A stretch of 64,000 bases of DNA from positions 62,001-126,000 of the forward strand of contig JANJXJ010000047.1 of NCBI GenBank assembly GCA_024709105.1, in the 5' to 3' direction. Origin of the DNA: Lentimicrobium sp. (lineage in GTDB: Bacteria > Bacteroidota > Bacteroidia > Bacteroidales > Lentimicrobiaceae). Below the pieces are notes generated by a model that made no database searches, had not been told where the DNA came from, and saw nothing but the letters and a program-made list of their open reading frames with translations. This document shows positions 33,776 through 43,839 of this stretch, piece after piece; position 1 is the stretch's first letter; every line of letters starts with the position of its first letter. A program made the translations under genes and the position numbers.

Positions 33776-34522
33776 TTACATGTGCATACCACCACATACG
33801 CTAATAACCTGGCCAGTAACATATGAAGACAAATCTGAGCCAAGAAACAGGGCTACATCTGCTACATCTTCGGGTTTGCCTCCACGTTTGAGAGGAATAC
33901 CTTCTATCCAGTTTTTGCGTACGTCTTCAGGAAGTTTCGCTGTCATATCGGTTTCGATGAAACCAGGAGCTATGGCATTGCAACGAATGCTGCGCGATCC
34001 CAGTTCCTGAGCCATTGACTTTGTAAACCCGATCAATCCAGCTTTGGAGGCTGAATAGTTTGATTGTCCGGCATTTCCGGATAATCCAACCACAGAGCTC
34101 ATATTGATAATGGAACCGCTTCTTTGTTTGAGCATTACTTTCTGCACGGCTTTGGTCATATTGAAGATAGACTTCAGGTTAACCTTGATAACCAAATCCC
34201 AGTCAGCTTCGGTCATGCGCATAAGCAAATTGTCGCGGGTGATTCCGGCATTGTTTACCAGCACATCAATTCGTCCAAAATCGGCAACCACATCATTGAT
34301 CAGCTTTTCGCTTCCGTCAAAAGAACTCGCATCAGAAGCATAGCCTTTACCCTTAACGCCCATTGCTTCAATTTCTTTTTCAAGTGCAGCAGCGTTATCG
34401 TCGTAATTCAAATCAGAGAACGCTACATTGGCACCTTCAGCTGCAAATTTTAAAGCTATTGCTTTGCCAATACCTCTGGCACCTCCGGTAACCAAGGCTG
34501 TTTTTCCTTCGAGTAACTTCAT
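33776..34522 (-). CDS. fabG: 3-oxoacyl-[acyl-carrier-protein] reductase
   Basis: A 248-residue short-chain dehydrogenase that reduces 3-oxoacyl-ACP with NADPH in fatty acid elongation. It shows the NADP loop 'TGGARGIGKAIA' near 12, 'NNAGITRD' near 90, and the catalytic Ser-Tyr-Lys set in 'MSSVVGLSGNAGQSNYSASK' (about 137-156). The C-terminus 'SSYVTGQVISVCGGMHM' is typical FabG. It is the last gene of the leftward run that begins with the glycogen cluster, 48 bases after the phosphorylase fusion, and may have its own promoter. A strong terminator follows. Confidence 0.95.
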   Translation of the reverse strand: MKLLEGKTALVTGGARGIGKAIALKFAAEGANVAFSDLNYDDNAAALEKEIEAMGVKGKGYASDASSFDGSEKLINDVVADFGRIDVLVNNAGITRDNLLMRMTEADWDLVIKVNLKSIFNMTKAVQKVMLKQRSGSIINMSSVVGLSGNAGQSNYSASKAGLIGFTKSMAQELGSRSIRCNAIAPGFIETDMTAKLPEDVRKNWIEGIPLKRGGKPEDVADVALFLGSDLSSYVTGQVISVCGGMHM

Positions 34523-34570
34523 GTTTGTGTGTTTGGTTTTACAGTTTAATTTAACTCAAAACTGACTATC

Positions 34571-37500
34571 TCAGTCATTCAGAGCCGAAATCCATTTTAC
34601 CAGGTTAAAATCCTGACGATGAGGCAACAGCGGATGCCTTGGACTCAACCTGAAAGCATAATCTATTACTCCTGCCTGCAGGGTAGGAATTTCGATAAAG
34701 AAGGTTACAATATTCCCGTTGACACCGGCAACAGTCATTTCCTCAACAAAAGAGATCTTTTTAACTTCATCGTTGATTTTATGCCCGAATATAACTTCCA
34801 GGCCAATATCATTGGCGGATAGTTCATTCACATTCAGTACAATCTCAGCCATAAAATTTTCGCCCAGTCTCAGGGGTTTACGGGTTGAATCGGGCACTTT
34901 AACCGATAAAACCTCAATACTTTCCCAGCCTCGGATCATTCTTCTTTTCCAGGAAGTCAGTGTCCTGATGTTTTCATACTCATTGGCAAACAGTATGGAT
35001 GATCTTGAAATAAGCTTGTTATAGAATTGCTTATAATAATCATCGAGCATACGTTTCATGGTAAACTCAGGCGATATGAGTGCAATGGTATTTTTGATGT
35101 AGGACACCCATTTTTCAGGAATCCCCTTTTTATTTCTGTTATAGAAATCGGGAATTATTTCCTCTTCAAAAATGTTATAAATATTTTCGGCATCCAGTTC
35201 ATCCTGAAAGGCCTGATTTTCGTAGGTACGTTCTTCCTGAAGTGCCCATCCGGCGCCTGGCTTGTAACCTTCGGCCCACCAGCCATCCAATACACTAAAG
35301 TTTACAACTCCATTCATTACCGCTTTTTCGCCACTTGTGCCTGATGCTTCGAGGGGGCGTGTAGGTGTATTCAGCCAAACATCCACTCCCTGCACCAATT
35401 TGGCACCCAGCTTCATATCGTAGTTCTCAACAAATATGATCTTGCCAAAAAAATCAGGCATTTTTGAGAACTCAATAATCCTTTTGATCAGATCCTGTCC
35501 TGCTTTGTCGGCAGGATGTGCTTTTCCGGCAAATACGAATTGCACAGGCCTTTCTTTGTTATTTACAAGCTGCGAAAGACGCTCGGGATTTGCAAACAGC
35601 AGATGTGCCCGTTTATAGGTAGCAAATCTGCGTGCAAAACCAATGGTAAGGGTTTTGTCGTTCAAAGCCTCCAGAGTTTTCATAATAAACTTAGGATTCT
35701 CCTGACGGCGTCTGAGATCATCTCCTACCCTTTTGCGAAGATAATTTATAAGAATTTTGCGGTGATTTTCACGCAATGACCAGATTTCTTCATCAGGCAC
35801 CTCTCGTATTCTCGACCAGGCTGCTCTGTCTGTTTGATTAAGTATGTGCTCCTCGTTAAACAGTTTTACATAGAGTTTCTGCCATTCAGGAGAAGTCCAG
35901 GATGGCATGTGTACTCCATTGGTAACGTGGCTGATATACAATTCTTCAGAGAAATAACCCGGATATAAACCCTGGAACATTTCGCGGCTTACTCTACCGT
36001 GAATGCGGCTAACACCATTCATCTCCTGCGAAAGTTTGGCAGCCAGGACACTCATTGAGAACTTCTCATCCAATTTATCTTCAACATAGCGTCCAAGATT
36101 CATGAATGTATTCCAGCTGATGTTGAGGCGGTCGGCATAATGCGGAATATAAGCCCTGAGTACATCTTCGCTGAATGCATCGTGACCTGCAGGTACAGGT
36201 GTGTGTGTGGTAAAGAGCTGTGTTGATCTTACTATTTCAAGAGCCTGATCAAACTGGAATTTTTGTTCCTGAACAAGCAATCGCAGGCGTTCAATGCCTA
36301 TAAAAGCTGCATGTCCTTCGTTGCAATGATAAACAGCAGGATCCATTCCCAAAGCATTAAGCATTCTGATACCACCAACACCAAGGAGCAACTCTTGTTT
36401 AAAACGGTTATCCCAATCGCCGCCATACAACTGATGAGTTATAAAACGATCGGCGTCGTTGTTTTCATCAATATCGGCATCAAGCAAATACAGGGGAACG
36501 CGGCCCACATCCAGTTTCCATACTTTGGCGTAAAGGTTGCGACCCGGCAGCGCAATAGAAACCTTCATCCATTCTCCGTTGGTATTTCTCACAGGCTTAA
36601 GGGGCATATGAGTAAACTTCTGCGGATTGTAGGTATCTATCTGATCTCCTGATAGGGAAAGGTTCTGTTTAAAATAACCATAGCGGTACAAAAGTCCGAC
36701 ACCAACCATGTTTACATTAGAATCGCTGGCTTCTTTAAGATAATCGCCGGCAAGCATTCCCAATCCACCCGAAAAAATCTGCACAGTATCATGCAAGCCA
36801 TATTCCATGCTGAAATAAGCAATCTGATTTTTTGGCTTTTCTGAAGCCTGTTTCATATATTGCTCAAATGCAGCATACACCGAATCTAATTTATCAAGAA
36901 ACTCCTGATTGCGTTCAAGTTGCAACATTTGTTTGATGGTAAGCGATTCTAGCAAAGCTATGGGATTGTGATTAAAATTCTCCCATTGAACCGGGTCAAT
37001 CATTCTGAATAGATCTTCAGCTTCAGGATGCCAGCACCACCAAAGGTTGCGCGAGAGGCGTTTCAATCCGTTAAAGCGTTCCGGAATACCAGGTTTTACG
37101 AGCACTTTGTGCCAAACGGGAGTACTATGTTGCTTCAAAGGAAACGACATCAGAACATCGGGCTGCCGCTTGTCGCGGAAGAGTTCTTCGCGGCCGGCAA
37201 CTTTTTCCAAAGCCAGAGCAAAGGCTTTGCGATAGTTGTCTGTAAGTTCATCCCAAAGCGCAATACGCGATATCTCAAAAGCTTTACTTCTTGCTTCTTT
37301 AACCGATTCTTCCGAAAAAGCTGCAAATTCGTTTAAAATTCTTGCAATGCCGGTGGTAACGCCTTCTGCATTGTTGTCATCGCGATCAAGCACCCAGGCT
37401 CCCGGTTCACTTTCTGAGATTTTTTCGCGAATCCATAAACCAAACCCTGCCAGCGAGGTGGTGATGGTTGGAATATGAAATGCAAGACTCTCCAGCGGAG

Positions 37501-38833
37501 TATAGCCCCATGGCTCATAGTATGACGGAAAAACTGAAATATCAAAACCTATCAGCAGTTCATAATAATCAAGATTAAAAATTCCATCAAAACCACTGAG
37601 ATAGGATGGAACAAAGATCAATTTAACTTTGTCCTCTTTTTTATTTAAAAGTCCGGCCGATTTGGCACGATTGATAACGTTATCGTACTCATAATCATGT
37701 AGTCCATGCGTAAGGTATACGCCTTCATGAGGATGATTAAAATCGCAATCGTTTAATCTTGACACCAGTTCGGGTGAAGGACCGGTATGATTGGCCGGAA
37801 CTGTAATAAACGCAATTACATTTCTTTTTAACCCCGGATTTTTATTCAGCCGGGCCAGGGCGTCAATATAAAGATCAATGCCTTTGTTCCTGAATTCGTA
37901 TCTTCCGCTATTGATTACCAGCATGCTATCGTCGGGCAGATCGGTATTAAAAAGTGCTCTGGAAACCTGCATCAGTTTAATACGGGCAATTTCGCGGCGA
38001 TTGGCGAACTCTGCAGCCGGGGGTACAAAACCATCGTCGAAACCGTTGGGAGTAACCACATCAACAGCTCGACCCAGAAAATGGCGGCATTCCTGAGCTG
38101 TAATTTCACTTACTGTAGTAAAAACATCGCTTACACGAGCTGCAGCGCGTTCAAGTGAAAATTTGGAAACCACATCGAAACGGCGGGCTGTGGTATCGCC
38201 GGGGTAATTGGCAAATTCACCATATAAAGGCAGATTATTCCCTGCAACTGACCGGCCAAGAACTGTAGCATGGGTCGTAAACAAACAGCCCACCTGTGGT
38301 ACACGCTCTCTCAGGTATAAAACACCAGTACCAGTCATCCATTCATGGAAGAGAGCCACCAGTTTATCATGCGCAGAATTGTTGAATTCGTAGAAATTCT
38401 CAATTACTTTGGCTGCAGCATATCCAAAAAGAGCGGGCTCAACATAATCCCATTGTCCTGAAATGGAGTCGAGCTGATAGGTTTCCCAGAATCTGGCAAA
38501 TATTTTATCTTTCTGATGGAAGTAAGGAGTAAAGTCAACCAGAACTACAATTGGTCTGCTTTTAATGTTCCATCTGCCTATGCGTATGTGCAATCCCCGG
38601 CTTTCGGCAAACTCGCGCCATGATTTGTAAATGAAGCGGTCTTCAATAAAGTCGGGATTCTGATTGGTTTCCTTCCATACATCGGGCCCGATCAGTATGT
38701 AATTGTCATCATAATCTTTTTGAATTCCGGGGGCTTTGGTTGAAACCACGGTATAAATCCCTCCTACTTTGTTGCAGATTTCCCAGCTGGTTTCGAAAAT
38801 ATAGTCAGGTTTCAGGTTTTTCTTTTCAGTCAT
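34571..38833 (-). CDS. Glycogen synthase (GT3)-alpha-glucan phosphorylase (GT35) fusion
   Basis: A 1420-residue two-enzyme protein. Residues 1 to about 545 match the GT3 glycogen synthase family ('FETSWEICNKVGGIYTVVST', 'LFHEWMTGTGVLY', 'SYYEPWGYTPLESLAFHIPT'), which adds glucose from a sugar nucleotide. A DUF3417 module (about 575-680, 'LWWCWHPEAEDLF') leads into a GlgP-type GT35 phosphorylase (about 680-1320) with the PLP-lysine block 'EASGTSGEKAVMNGVVNF'. The final 100 residues look like a beta domain. Synthesis and phosphorolysis of the same polymer in one chain is striking, though similar fusions are known in Bacteroidota. It is the last glycogen gene, 114 bases after the GH57 gene. Confidence 0.9.
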   Translation of the reverse strand: MTEKKNLKPDYIFETSWEICNKVGGIYTVVSTKAPGIQKDYDDNYILIGPDVWKETNQNPDFIEDRFIYKSWREFAESRGLHIRIGRWNIKSRPIVVLVDFTPYFHQKDKIFARFWETYQLDSISGQWDYVEPALFGYAAAKVIENFYEFNNSAHDKLVALFHEWMTGTGVLYLRERVPQVGCLFTTHATVLGRSVAGNNLPLYGEFANYPGDTTARRFDVVSKFSLERAAARVSDVFTTVSEITAQECRHFLGRAVDVVTPNGFDDGFVPPAAEFANRREIARIKLMQVSRALFNTDLPDDSMLVINSGRYEFRNKGIDLYIDALARLNKNPGLKRNVIAFITVPANHTGPSPELVSRLNDCDFNHPHEGVYLTHGLHDYEYDNVINRAKSAGLLNKKEDKVKLIFVPSYLSGFDGIFNLDYYELLIGFDISVFPSYYEPWGYTPLESLAFHIPTITTSLAGFGLWIREKISESEPGAWVLDRDDNNAEGVTTGIARILNEFAAFSEESVKEARSKAFEISRIALWDELTDNYRKAFALALEKVAGREELFRDKRQPDVLMSFPLKQHSTPVWHKVLVKPGIPERFNGLKRLSRNLWWCWHPEAEDLFRMIDPVQWENFNHNPIALLESLTIKQMLQLERNQEFLDKLDSVYAAFEQYMKQASEKPKNQIAYFSMEYGLHDTVQIFSGGLGMLAGDYLKEASDSNVNMVGVGLLYRYGYFKQNLSLSGDQIDTYNPQKFTHMPLKPVRNTNGEWMKVSIALPGRNLYAKVWKLDVGRVPLYLLDADIDENNDADRFITHQLYGGDWDNRFKQELLLGVGGIRMLNALGMDPAVYHCNEGHAAFIGIERLRLLVQEQKFQFDQALEIVRSTQLFTTHTPVPAGHDAFSEDVLRAYIPHYADRLNISWNTFMNLGRYVEDKLDEKFSMSVLAAKLSQEMNGVSRIHGRVSREMFQGLYPGYFSEELYISHVTNGVHMPSWTSPEWQKLYVKLFNEEHILNQTDRAAWSRIREVPDEEIWSLRENHRKILINYLRKRVGDDLRRRQENPKFIMKTLEALNDKTLTIGFARRFATYKRAHLLFANPERLSQLVNNKERPVQFVFAGKAHPADKAGQDLIKRIIEFSKMPDFFGKIIFVENYDMKLGAKLVQGVDVWLNTPTRPLEASGTSGEKAVMNGVVNFSVLDGWWAEGYKPGAGWALQEERTYENQAFQDELDAENIYNIFEEEIIPDFYNRNKKGIPEKWVSYIKNTIALISPEFTMKRMLDDYYKQFYNKLISRSSILFANEYENIRTLTSWKRRMIRGWESIEVLSVKVPDSTRKPLRLGENFMAEIVLNVNELSANDIGLEVIFGHKINDEVKKISFVEEMTVAGVNGNIVTFFIEIPTLQAGVIDYAFRLSPRHPLLPHRQDFNLVKWISALND

Positions 38834-38947
38834 CGTTTGTGTTATAGGTTAATGATCCCCAAAGGGAATGGCATAACAAAATCAGGTTGCTCGAAGCAGC
38901 CGGGTTCTTTAATACCATTTTCAACTTAGGCGGTGCAAAAATACGGA

Positions 38948-40477
38948 TTAAAACAGCGACTTCAGCAAGTCTGAAACCTTGTTTTTATAAGAATCCAGGG
39001 TTTCCTTACGTGGCTTTTTTATCTGGGCTCTTACAGTTTCAAGCTCTTCACGAAAATTTTCAGGCAATTTTTTTAATAGTTTTTTAATATCCTCTTCCGA
39101 TTTTCCGATCAGAGAATAAGCCAGAGTTTTGGTATCGAGTGAATCAATTACTGACTTGATTTTGGCCTTTGACAAAGTAAAAAGCACATCAATATCAGCA
39201 GAAGCAGCTTCGGGTTGAACTACAGTGTTTTTTGAAGTTGTTTTTGCTTTCGGGTCAGGAACAGAAAATTCCACAGGCTTTTCAATACTTACTTCAGGGC
39301 TGTCGAGCCGGCTGATAAAATCTGACAAAGCATTCATGTAATTGATGAATGCCTCATAGGGAGTGCTGTAGGGGTTAAAATACTTGTGCACTGCACCGTC
39401 GGAGAACCATTTGGTACACATGTAGTAGAAATGGTCTGAGGTCTGAAGATAAAGCCAGTCGCGGTAAACATCAGGATTTACACAATTGCGCATTTTGGGA
39501 AGAAGGTTGTATAGTGCTTCAAAAGCCTCGTCCTGCATTTCATTTCCCAGCCAGGCGGTAAGGTCGCGCTCTTCATCGGCCCATGATATGGGAGTTGGCA
39601 CCGATACAGCAGCAACCGGCTGAATTTTTTGTGCAATTTCGGCGGGTGTGTCAAAGGTGTAATTCGTCATGGACAAAACCTGTTTGGGCAAGGCTCTCAC
39701 AAAGTCGAAAATACCTGTTTCTGCCCACTGATGTTCCCCAAAAGTTTCATAATCCAGGAAAATATTCAGCACCTGCTGGTTTTTGTCAAATGCATTGATC
39801 CAGCCTGCAAATTTTTCGGCAGTAAGTGGCCACTCAATCCAGTTTTGATTAGAGAATCTGAATCCGATATCATCGCTTAACTGGTAATTGCGCAGCAAAA
39901 GTTTCAGGCGAGGATTTGCAGCGTTGCAATACATAAAATTGGGGCTTTTCCAACCCAGAATATGCTTTGCACCTTCGGTGAGCATAATGTTGTAGCCCAT
40001 ATCAAGCACTTGCTCGCCAACATAATCGGAATAGATGAGCTCAGTATTTCTGAAAGATGTGGGACGCTGACCAAAAAGTTCTTCAATGCGGTCAGAATGT
40101 TTTTTTACCTGCGACCTGAATTCTTCATTATCGCGCAGAGAAACCAGGGAATGAGCATAAGTTTCGGCCAGAAACTCAACATTTCCGGTATCGGCCAGCT
40201 GCCTGAAGCTGTGAATCACATCCGGAGCATATTGCGAAAACTGATCTAAAGCAATACCAGAAATTGAAAAGCTCACTTTAAACTTAGCACCATATTCCTT
40301 TATCAGGCCAAGCAACAGTTTATTCATCGGCAGATACGACTTTTCAGCAATCCTTCGCACAATGGATCTGTTCTGAAAATCGTCATAATAATGGTGGTTT
40401 GCTCCGATATCGAAAAACCTGTAAGTTCTGAGCCTGTATGGCTGGTGAACCTGAAAATATAAACAAATTGACCTCAT
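38948..40477 (-). CDS. Glycoside hydrolase family 57 (alpha-amylase/branching type)
   Basis: A 509-residue GH57 enzyme. Motif 1 is 'YFQVHQPYRL', the likely nucleophile Glu lies in 'SFRNTELIYSDYVG' (about residue 145), and the acid/base Asp lies in 'FLDYETFGEHQW' (about 240). GH57 enzymes cleave or transfer alpha-1,4/1,6-glucans in the cytoplasm. The catalytic part ends near residue 400. A Pro/Lys/Thr linker then leads to a helical tail (about 430-509) that recalls the FliG C-terminal domain ('AYSLIGKSEEDIKKLLKKLP'), an unusual addition. It is 31 bases after the GT4 gene. Confidence 0.88.
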   Translation of the reverse strand: MRSICLYFQVHQPYRLRTYRFFDIGANHHYYDDFQNRSIVRRIAEKSYLPMNKLLLGLIKEYGAKFKVSFSISGIALDQFSQYAPDVIHSFRQLADTGNVEFLAETYAHSLVSLRDNEEFRSQVKKHSDRIEELFGQRPTSFRNTELIYSDYVGEQVLDMGYNIMLTEGAKHILGWKSPNFMYCNAANPRLKLLLRNYQLSDDIGFRFSNQNWIEWPLTAEKFAGWINAFDKNQQVLNIFLDYETFGEHQWAETGIFDFVRALPKQVLSMTNYTFDTPAEIAQKIQPVAAVSVPTPISWADEERDLTAWLGNEMQDEAFEALYNLLPKMRNCVNPDVYRDWLYLQTSDHFYYMCTKWFSDGAVHKYFNPYSTPYEAFINYMNALSDFISRLDSPEVSIEKPVEFSVPDPKAKTTSKNTVVQPEAASADIDVLFTLSKAKIKSVIDSLDTKTLAYSLIGKSEEDIKKLLKKLPENFREELETVRAQIKKPRKETLDSYKNKVSDLLKSLF

Positions 40478-40508
40478 AATAAAAGGAGTTTAATCATTAA
40501 AAAAATTA

Positions 40509-41792
40509 TTACTGATAGACTTGTTCGTAAACAGCCTTGATATGCGTGGCAGCATTTTCCCATTTAAGGTTTTCAACTTCAATAGCACCATGTTTTGAGA
40601 ACATGGCAGGAAGGCTTTTATACTGAAGCAATCCGTAAATGGCATCGGCCATGGCATCTATATCCCAGAAATCAACTTTAAGGGCATGCTGAAGCACTTC
40701 GGCTACTCCGGATTGTTTTGAAATTACCACCGGCACATTGGAGCGCATTGCTTCCAAAGGCGAGATACCGAATGGCTCTGACACTGAAGGCATTACATAA
40801 ACATCGCTCATGGCGAACATTTTATCTACATTATCGCCTCTGAGAAATCCGGTAAAATGAAAACGGGTTGACATTTTCAGCTGAGCCACACGACGAATCA
40901 TTTTTTCAAGAAGATCACCAGTACCCGCCATAACAAAACGTACATTAGGGTCGCGTTGCAATACCTTATGTGCTGCTTCAATAAAATATTCGGGGCCTTT
41001 CTGGAAAGTAACCCTGCCTAAGAAAGTAACCACCTTTTCGCGCACATGTTTCTCAACCTTAATGGCATCGGGACGGTCAACCGGTTCAACTGCATTATGC
41101 ACGGTTATTACTTTGGCAGGATCAATGCCGTAGCGGTCAATTACAATGTTCCGGGTGAGGTTACTTACAGTTATCACCCTGTCGGCAGCTTCCATACCGG
41201 CACGTTCAATGTCATAAACACGCTGATTTACATTTTCGCCGGAGCGATCGAATTCGGTGGCGTGCATATGAACCACCAAAGGTTTTCCGGTAGCTTCCTT
41301 TGCTGCGATACCAGCCGGGTAAGTCAGCCAGTCGTGAGCATGAATCAGGTCGAAGTCAGAATCCCTTGCAATCTGAGCACCCACCAGCGCATACCTGGCT
41401 ACTTCTTCGAGCAGGTTCTCACCATATTTGCCCGAGAAAGTATACCGCGCATTAAAAACAGATTCTTCGTTGAGCGAAGTTGTTTTTTCGGCAGACTCCA
41501 TCAGATTATCAAAAGCTTCTGGACCCACATAAGGCACCAGGCTTGAGTTGACTTCGAGATAGGTAATGTTTTTCCAGAATTCGTTTTGTTCGATTTTTCG
41601 GATGTCGATGCTTACATCGCTGGCATTAACGAGTCGCACAGCCTCCTGACTCTCATCTCCGTAGGCTTTGGGAACAACGAAAATTACTTCAACGTTGTTT
41701 TTCAGAAGGCCCTTGGTCATGCCAAAACAGGCGGTACCGAGGCCTCCGGTGATATGCGGCGGAAACTCCCAACCAAACATCAGAACTCTCAT
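40509..41792 (-). CDS. GT4-family glycosyltransferase (glycogen synthase-like)
   Basis: A 427-residue GT-B glycosyltransferase. It shows the N-terminal 'VLMFGWEFPPHITGGLGTAC' glycine loop, 'LIHAHDWLTYPAG', 'VTFLGRVTFQKGPEYFIEAA' and the donor-binding 'MPSVSEPFGISPLEAMRSNV'. It is close to starch/glycogen-synthase-like GT4 enzymes commonly found beside GH57 and debranching genes in Bacteroidota, so it likely builds or primes alpha-glucan. An in-frame TTG at 41801 is three codons upstream, but the ATG at 41792 is preferred. It sits 34 bases after the debranching gene. Confidence 0.9.
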   Translation of the reverse strand: MRVLMFGWEFPPHITGGLGTACFGMTKGLLKNNVEVIFVVPKAYGDESQEAVRLVNASDVSIDIRKIEQNEFWKNITYLEVNSSLVPYVGPEAFDNLMESAEKTTSLNEESVFNARYTFSGKYGENLLEEVARYALVGAQIARDSDFDLIHAHDWLTYPAGIAAKEATGKPLVVHMHATEFDRSGENVNQRVYDIERAGMEAADRVITVSNLTRNIVIDRYGIDPAKVITVHNAVEPVDRPDAIKVEKHVREKVVTFLGRVTFQKGPEYFIEAAHKVLQRDPNVRFVMAGTGDLLEKMIRRVAQLKMSTRFHFTGFLRGDNVDKMFAMSDVYVMPSVSEPFGISPLEAMRSNVPVVISKQSGVAEVLQHALKVDFWDIDAMADAIYGLLQYKSLPAMFSKHGAIEVENLKWENAATHIKAVYEQVYQ

Positions 41793-41826
41793 ACTTTGCA
41801 ATTATTGTTAGTGATTTACTTGTTTT

Positions 41827-43773
41827 TTATTTTGAATAGCTTCTGATAAGCCAGTTTATTCTGAGCAATTCGGCAACATTCCATGCCTGTGAGATTGCAC
41901 CACCAGGTTTATGAGGAGGGTCTCCATCATAAACTTCAGAAATGGTTCCAATACCATGTTCATGCATTACTTCCTCAAAGCCTTTGTAAAGAGATGTTAT
42001 AAGGCCTAATCCCGATTTGCCGTGTATTTTCAGATAACCTTCAGCAAAATGGCCCAGCAACCATGGATAAACTGTACCCTGATGATATGCCAGATCTCTT
42101 TCCGTTTGGTTTCCGGCATAAACTCCTTTATACAGCGGGTTTTTGGGAGCCAGCGAACGCAATCCGCGGGACGTAAGCAATTCAGATTTAATTCTTTCGA
42201 GAACAAGGTTACGTTTTTCTTCGCCGAGAGGAACATAAGGTAAAGAGGTGGCAAACACCTGATTTGGCCTCATGGACAAGTCTCTGTAATCACCGTTGGT
42301 ATAATCGGCCAGGTGTTTCTTTTTAGCATCCCAGAAGTTGGCTTCAAAAACAGCCGGAAAACTTTCGGCAATTGGTTTCCATTCTTCAACAAATTCAGTA
42401 TCACCTGCTTCTGAAGCCAGTTCAATGGCGAACATAACTGCGTTGTACCAAAGTGCATTTATCTCAACTGCAAAACCGGTGCGCGGGGTTACAGGTTTTC
42501 CTTCAACCACGGCATCCATCCAGGTAAGTGGAATGCCAGCTTCTCCGGCATAAATCAGGCCGTTGTCGTGCATTTTTATATTGTAGGCACAGCCTTCCTT
42601 GTAACCGTACAATATGGTTTTAAGCCTTTTGCCATATTCTTTCCAGAGATTCAGCTTTTCGGGGCTAAAAAGCCTGAGTTGCTGAAGAGTCCAGAAAAAC
42701 CAAAGTGGTGTATCGGCAGAGTTGTAATAAGTATCTTCGCCCATGCCCTTGTTGGGGAAGAGTGGACCTTTCATTTCAGGAAGCAGGCTATCAATTGCCG
42801 ATTTTGCCGATTTGGTTTCACCGGTAACCATAGCGAGGCCTGGCAAAGAAATAAATGTATCCCGGCCCCATCTTCCAAACCAGGGATAACCAGCGATCAC
42901 CTCAACCCTTTTACCAAGCTTTACAATAAATTGCTGAGCTGCATTCATGAGGCAATGCTCAAAACTGTCACGGGGAATTCTTCTGCTAATTTCGTTGTCG
43001 AACAACTTTTTAAGTGAAGCAGTATTTACAGGCTCGATACCTGCCGAGAAATAAATACTTTCTCCTTTGGCTATGGGCATTTCAAAATAACCGGGTACAT
43101 AAAGATCCTCATGGCAGTCGTAACCGCGCGCTTTTTCGCGAATGTACTCCACATTGTAATACCAGTCGGGTACGTGAACATATTCAGGCTTACGCGAAAA
43201 CTGAAGGTTAAGGTACGAATACCCTTTATACATTCTCACTCTTATGCCATTTTCAATTTCTTCGTAGCTTTTGTCAACATCGTAGTTGGCTTTGCAGAGT
43301 GCATGAATGTTTCTGAATGCCAAAAACGGCCTGAACCTGATGGTTGTGGGAGAATTTGCACTAACCAGGGTATATTTTATAATCGTACGCCCATCCTTAT
43401 GCGAAAAAAGCATCTCTTTCGTAAATACTATTCCGCCAACAGCATAAGTAAGCCGGGGAATTGGCTCATTTACCAGATCGGTAAGGTATTTATGCCCTTT
43501 GGGTTGATAGGTTTCTCCTTTGTATTTCCGAATGGCGAGATTAAACTCTGCGTTGTGCTGAATAAGCGTTTCATCAAAAGCAGACAGCAGCACATGGTTG
43601 CCATTGTCCATTGCCGGTTGCGGAACAACCAGCAATCCATGGTATTTTCGGGTGTTGCAGTTAATAAGCGTTGTGCTGGCGTATGCGCCTTCGCGACTCG
43701 TACGCAAAAGTTCTTTGGGTAAACTGTATTCAAGGTTTACCAGCTGACTTTTTTCAAAGGATATATAACTCAT
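41827..43773 (-). CDS. Amylo-alpha-1,6-glucosidase (glycogen debranching enzyme)
   Basis: A 648-residue protein with an N-terminal GDE-type domain (about 15-230, 'SREGAYASTTLINCNTRKYH', 'GLLVVPQP') and a C-terminal (alpha/alpha)6 catalytic domain (about 290-640, 'VIAGYPWFGRWGRDTFISLP', 'NQTERDLAYHQGTVYPWLLG', 'GTISEVYDGDPPHKPGG'). It hydrolyses alpha-1,6 branch points of glycogen, GH133 type. It is the first gene of the glycogen operon, with a well-formed minus-strand promoter at 43809-43839 and a 35-base leader. Confidence 0.93.
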   Translation of the reverse strand: MSYISFEKSQLVNLEYSLPKELLRTSREGAYASTTLINCNTRKYHGLLVVPQPAMDNGNHVLLSAFDETLIQHNAEFNLAIRKYKGETYQPKGHKYLTDLVNEPIPRLTYAVGGIVFTKEMLFSHKDGRTIIKYTLVSANSPTTIRFRPFLAFRNIHALCKANYDVDKSYEEIENGIRVRMYKGYSYLNLQFSRKPEYVHVPDWYYNVEYIREKARGYDCHEDLYVPGYFEMPIAKGESIYFSAGIEPVNTASLKKLFDNEISRRIPRDSFEHCLMNAAQQFIVKLGKRVEVIAGYPWFGRWGRDTFISLPGLAMVTGETKSAKSAIDSLLPEMKGPLFPNKGMGEDTYYNSADTPLWFFWTLQQLRLFSPEKLNLWKEYGKRLKTILYGYKEGCAYNIKMHDNGLIYAGEAGIPLTWMDAVVEGKPVTPRTGFAVEINALWYNAVMFAIELASEAGDTEFVEEWKPIAESFPAVFEANFWDAKKKHLADYTNGDYRDLSMRPNQVFATSLPYVPLGEEKRNLVLERIKSELLTSRGLRSLAPKNPLYKGVYAGNQTERDLAYHQGTVYPWLLGHFAEGYLKIHGKSGLGLITSLYKGFEEVMHEHGIGTISEVYDGDPPHKPGGAISQAWNVAELLRINWLIRSYSK

Positions 43774-43808
43774 AAATCCGGAATTATCTTTATGTTAACA
43801 TTCGGCTG

Positions 43809-43839
43809 CAAAGTTACAACCTAAACAAAGATCAACAAA
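43809..43839 (-). promoter_or_regulatory. Bacteroidota-type promoter of the glycogen operon
   Basis: On the minus strand TTTG (43836-43839), exactly 19 bases, then TAACTTTG (43809-43816), a full match to the consensus, 35 bases before the debranching-enzyme ATG. A second TTTG at 43826-43829 could give an alternative spacing. Confidence 0.75.

Noticed and set aside
41046-41546. Plus-strand frame of 166 codons inside the GT4 gene
   Set aside because: Shadow of a conserved glycosyltransferase. No promoter or motif.
43111-43722. Plus-strand frame of 203 codons inside the debranching-enzyme gene
   Set aside because: Antisense to a well-conserved enzyme, with no signature of its own.
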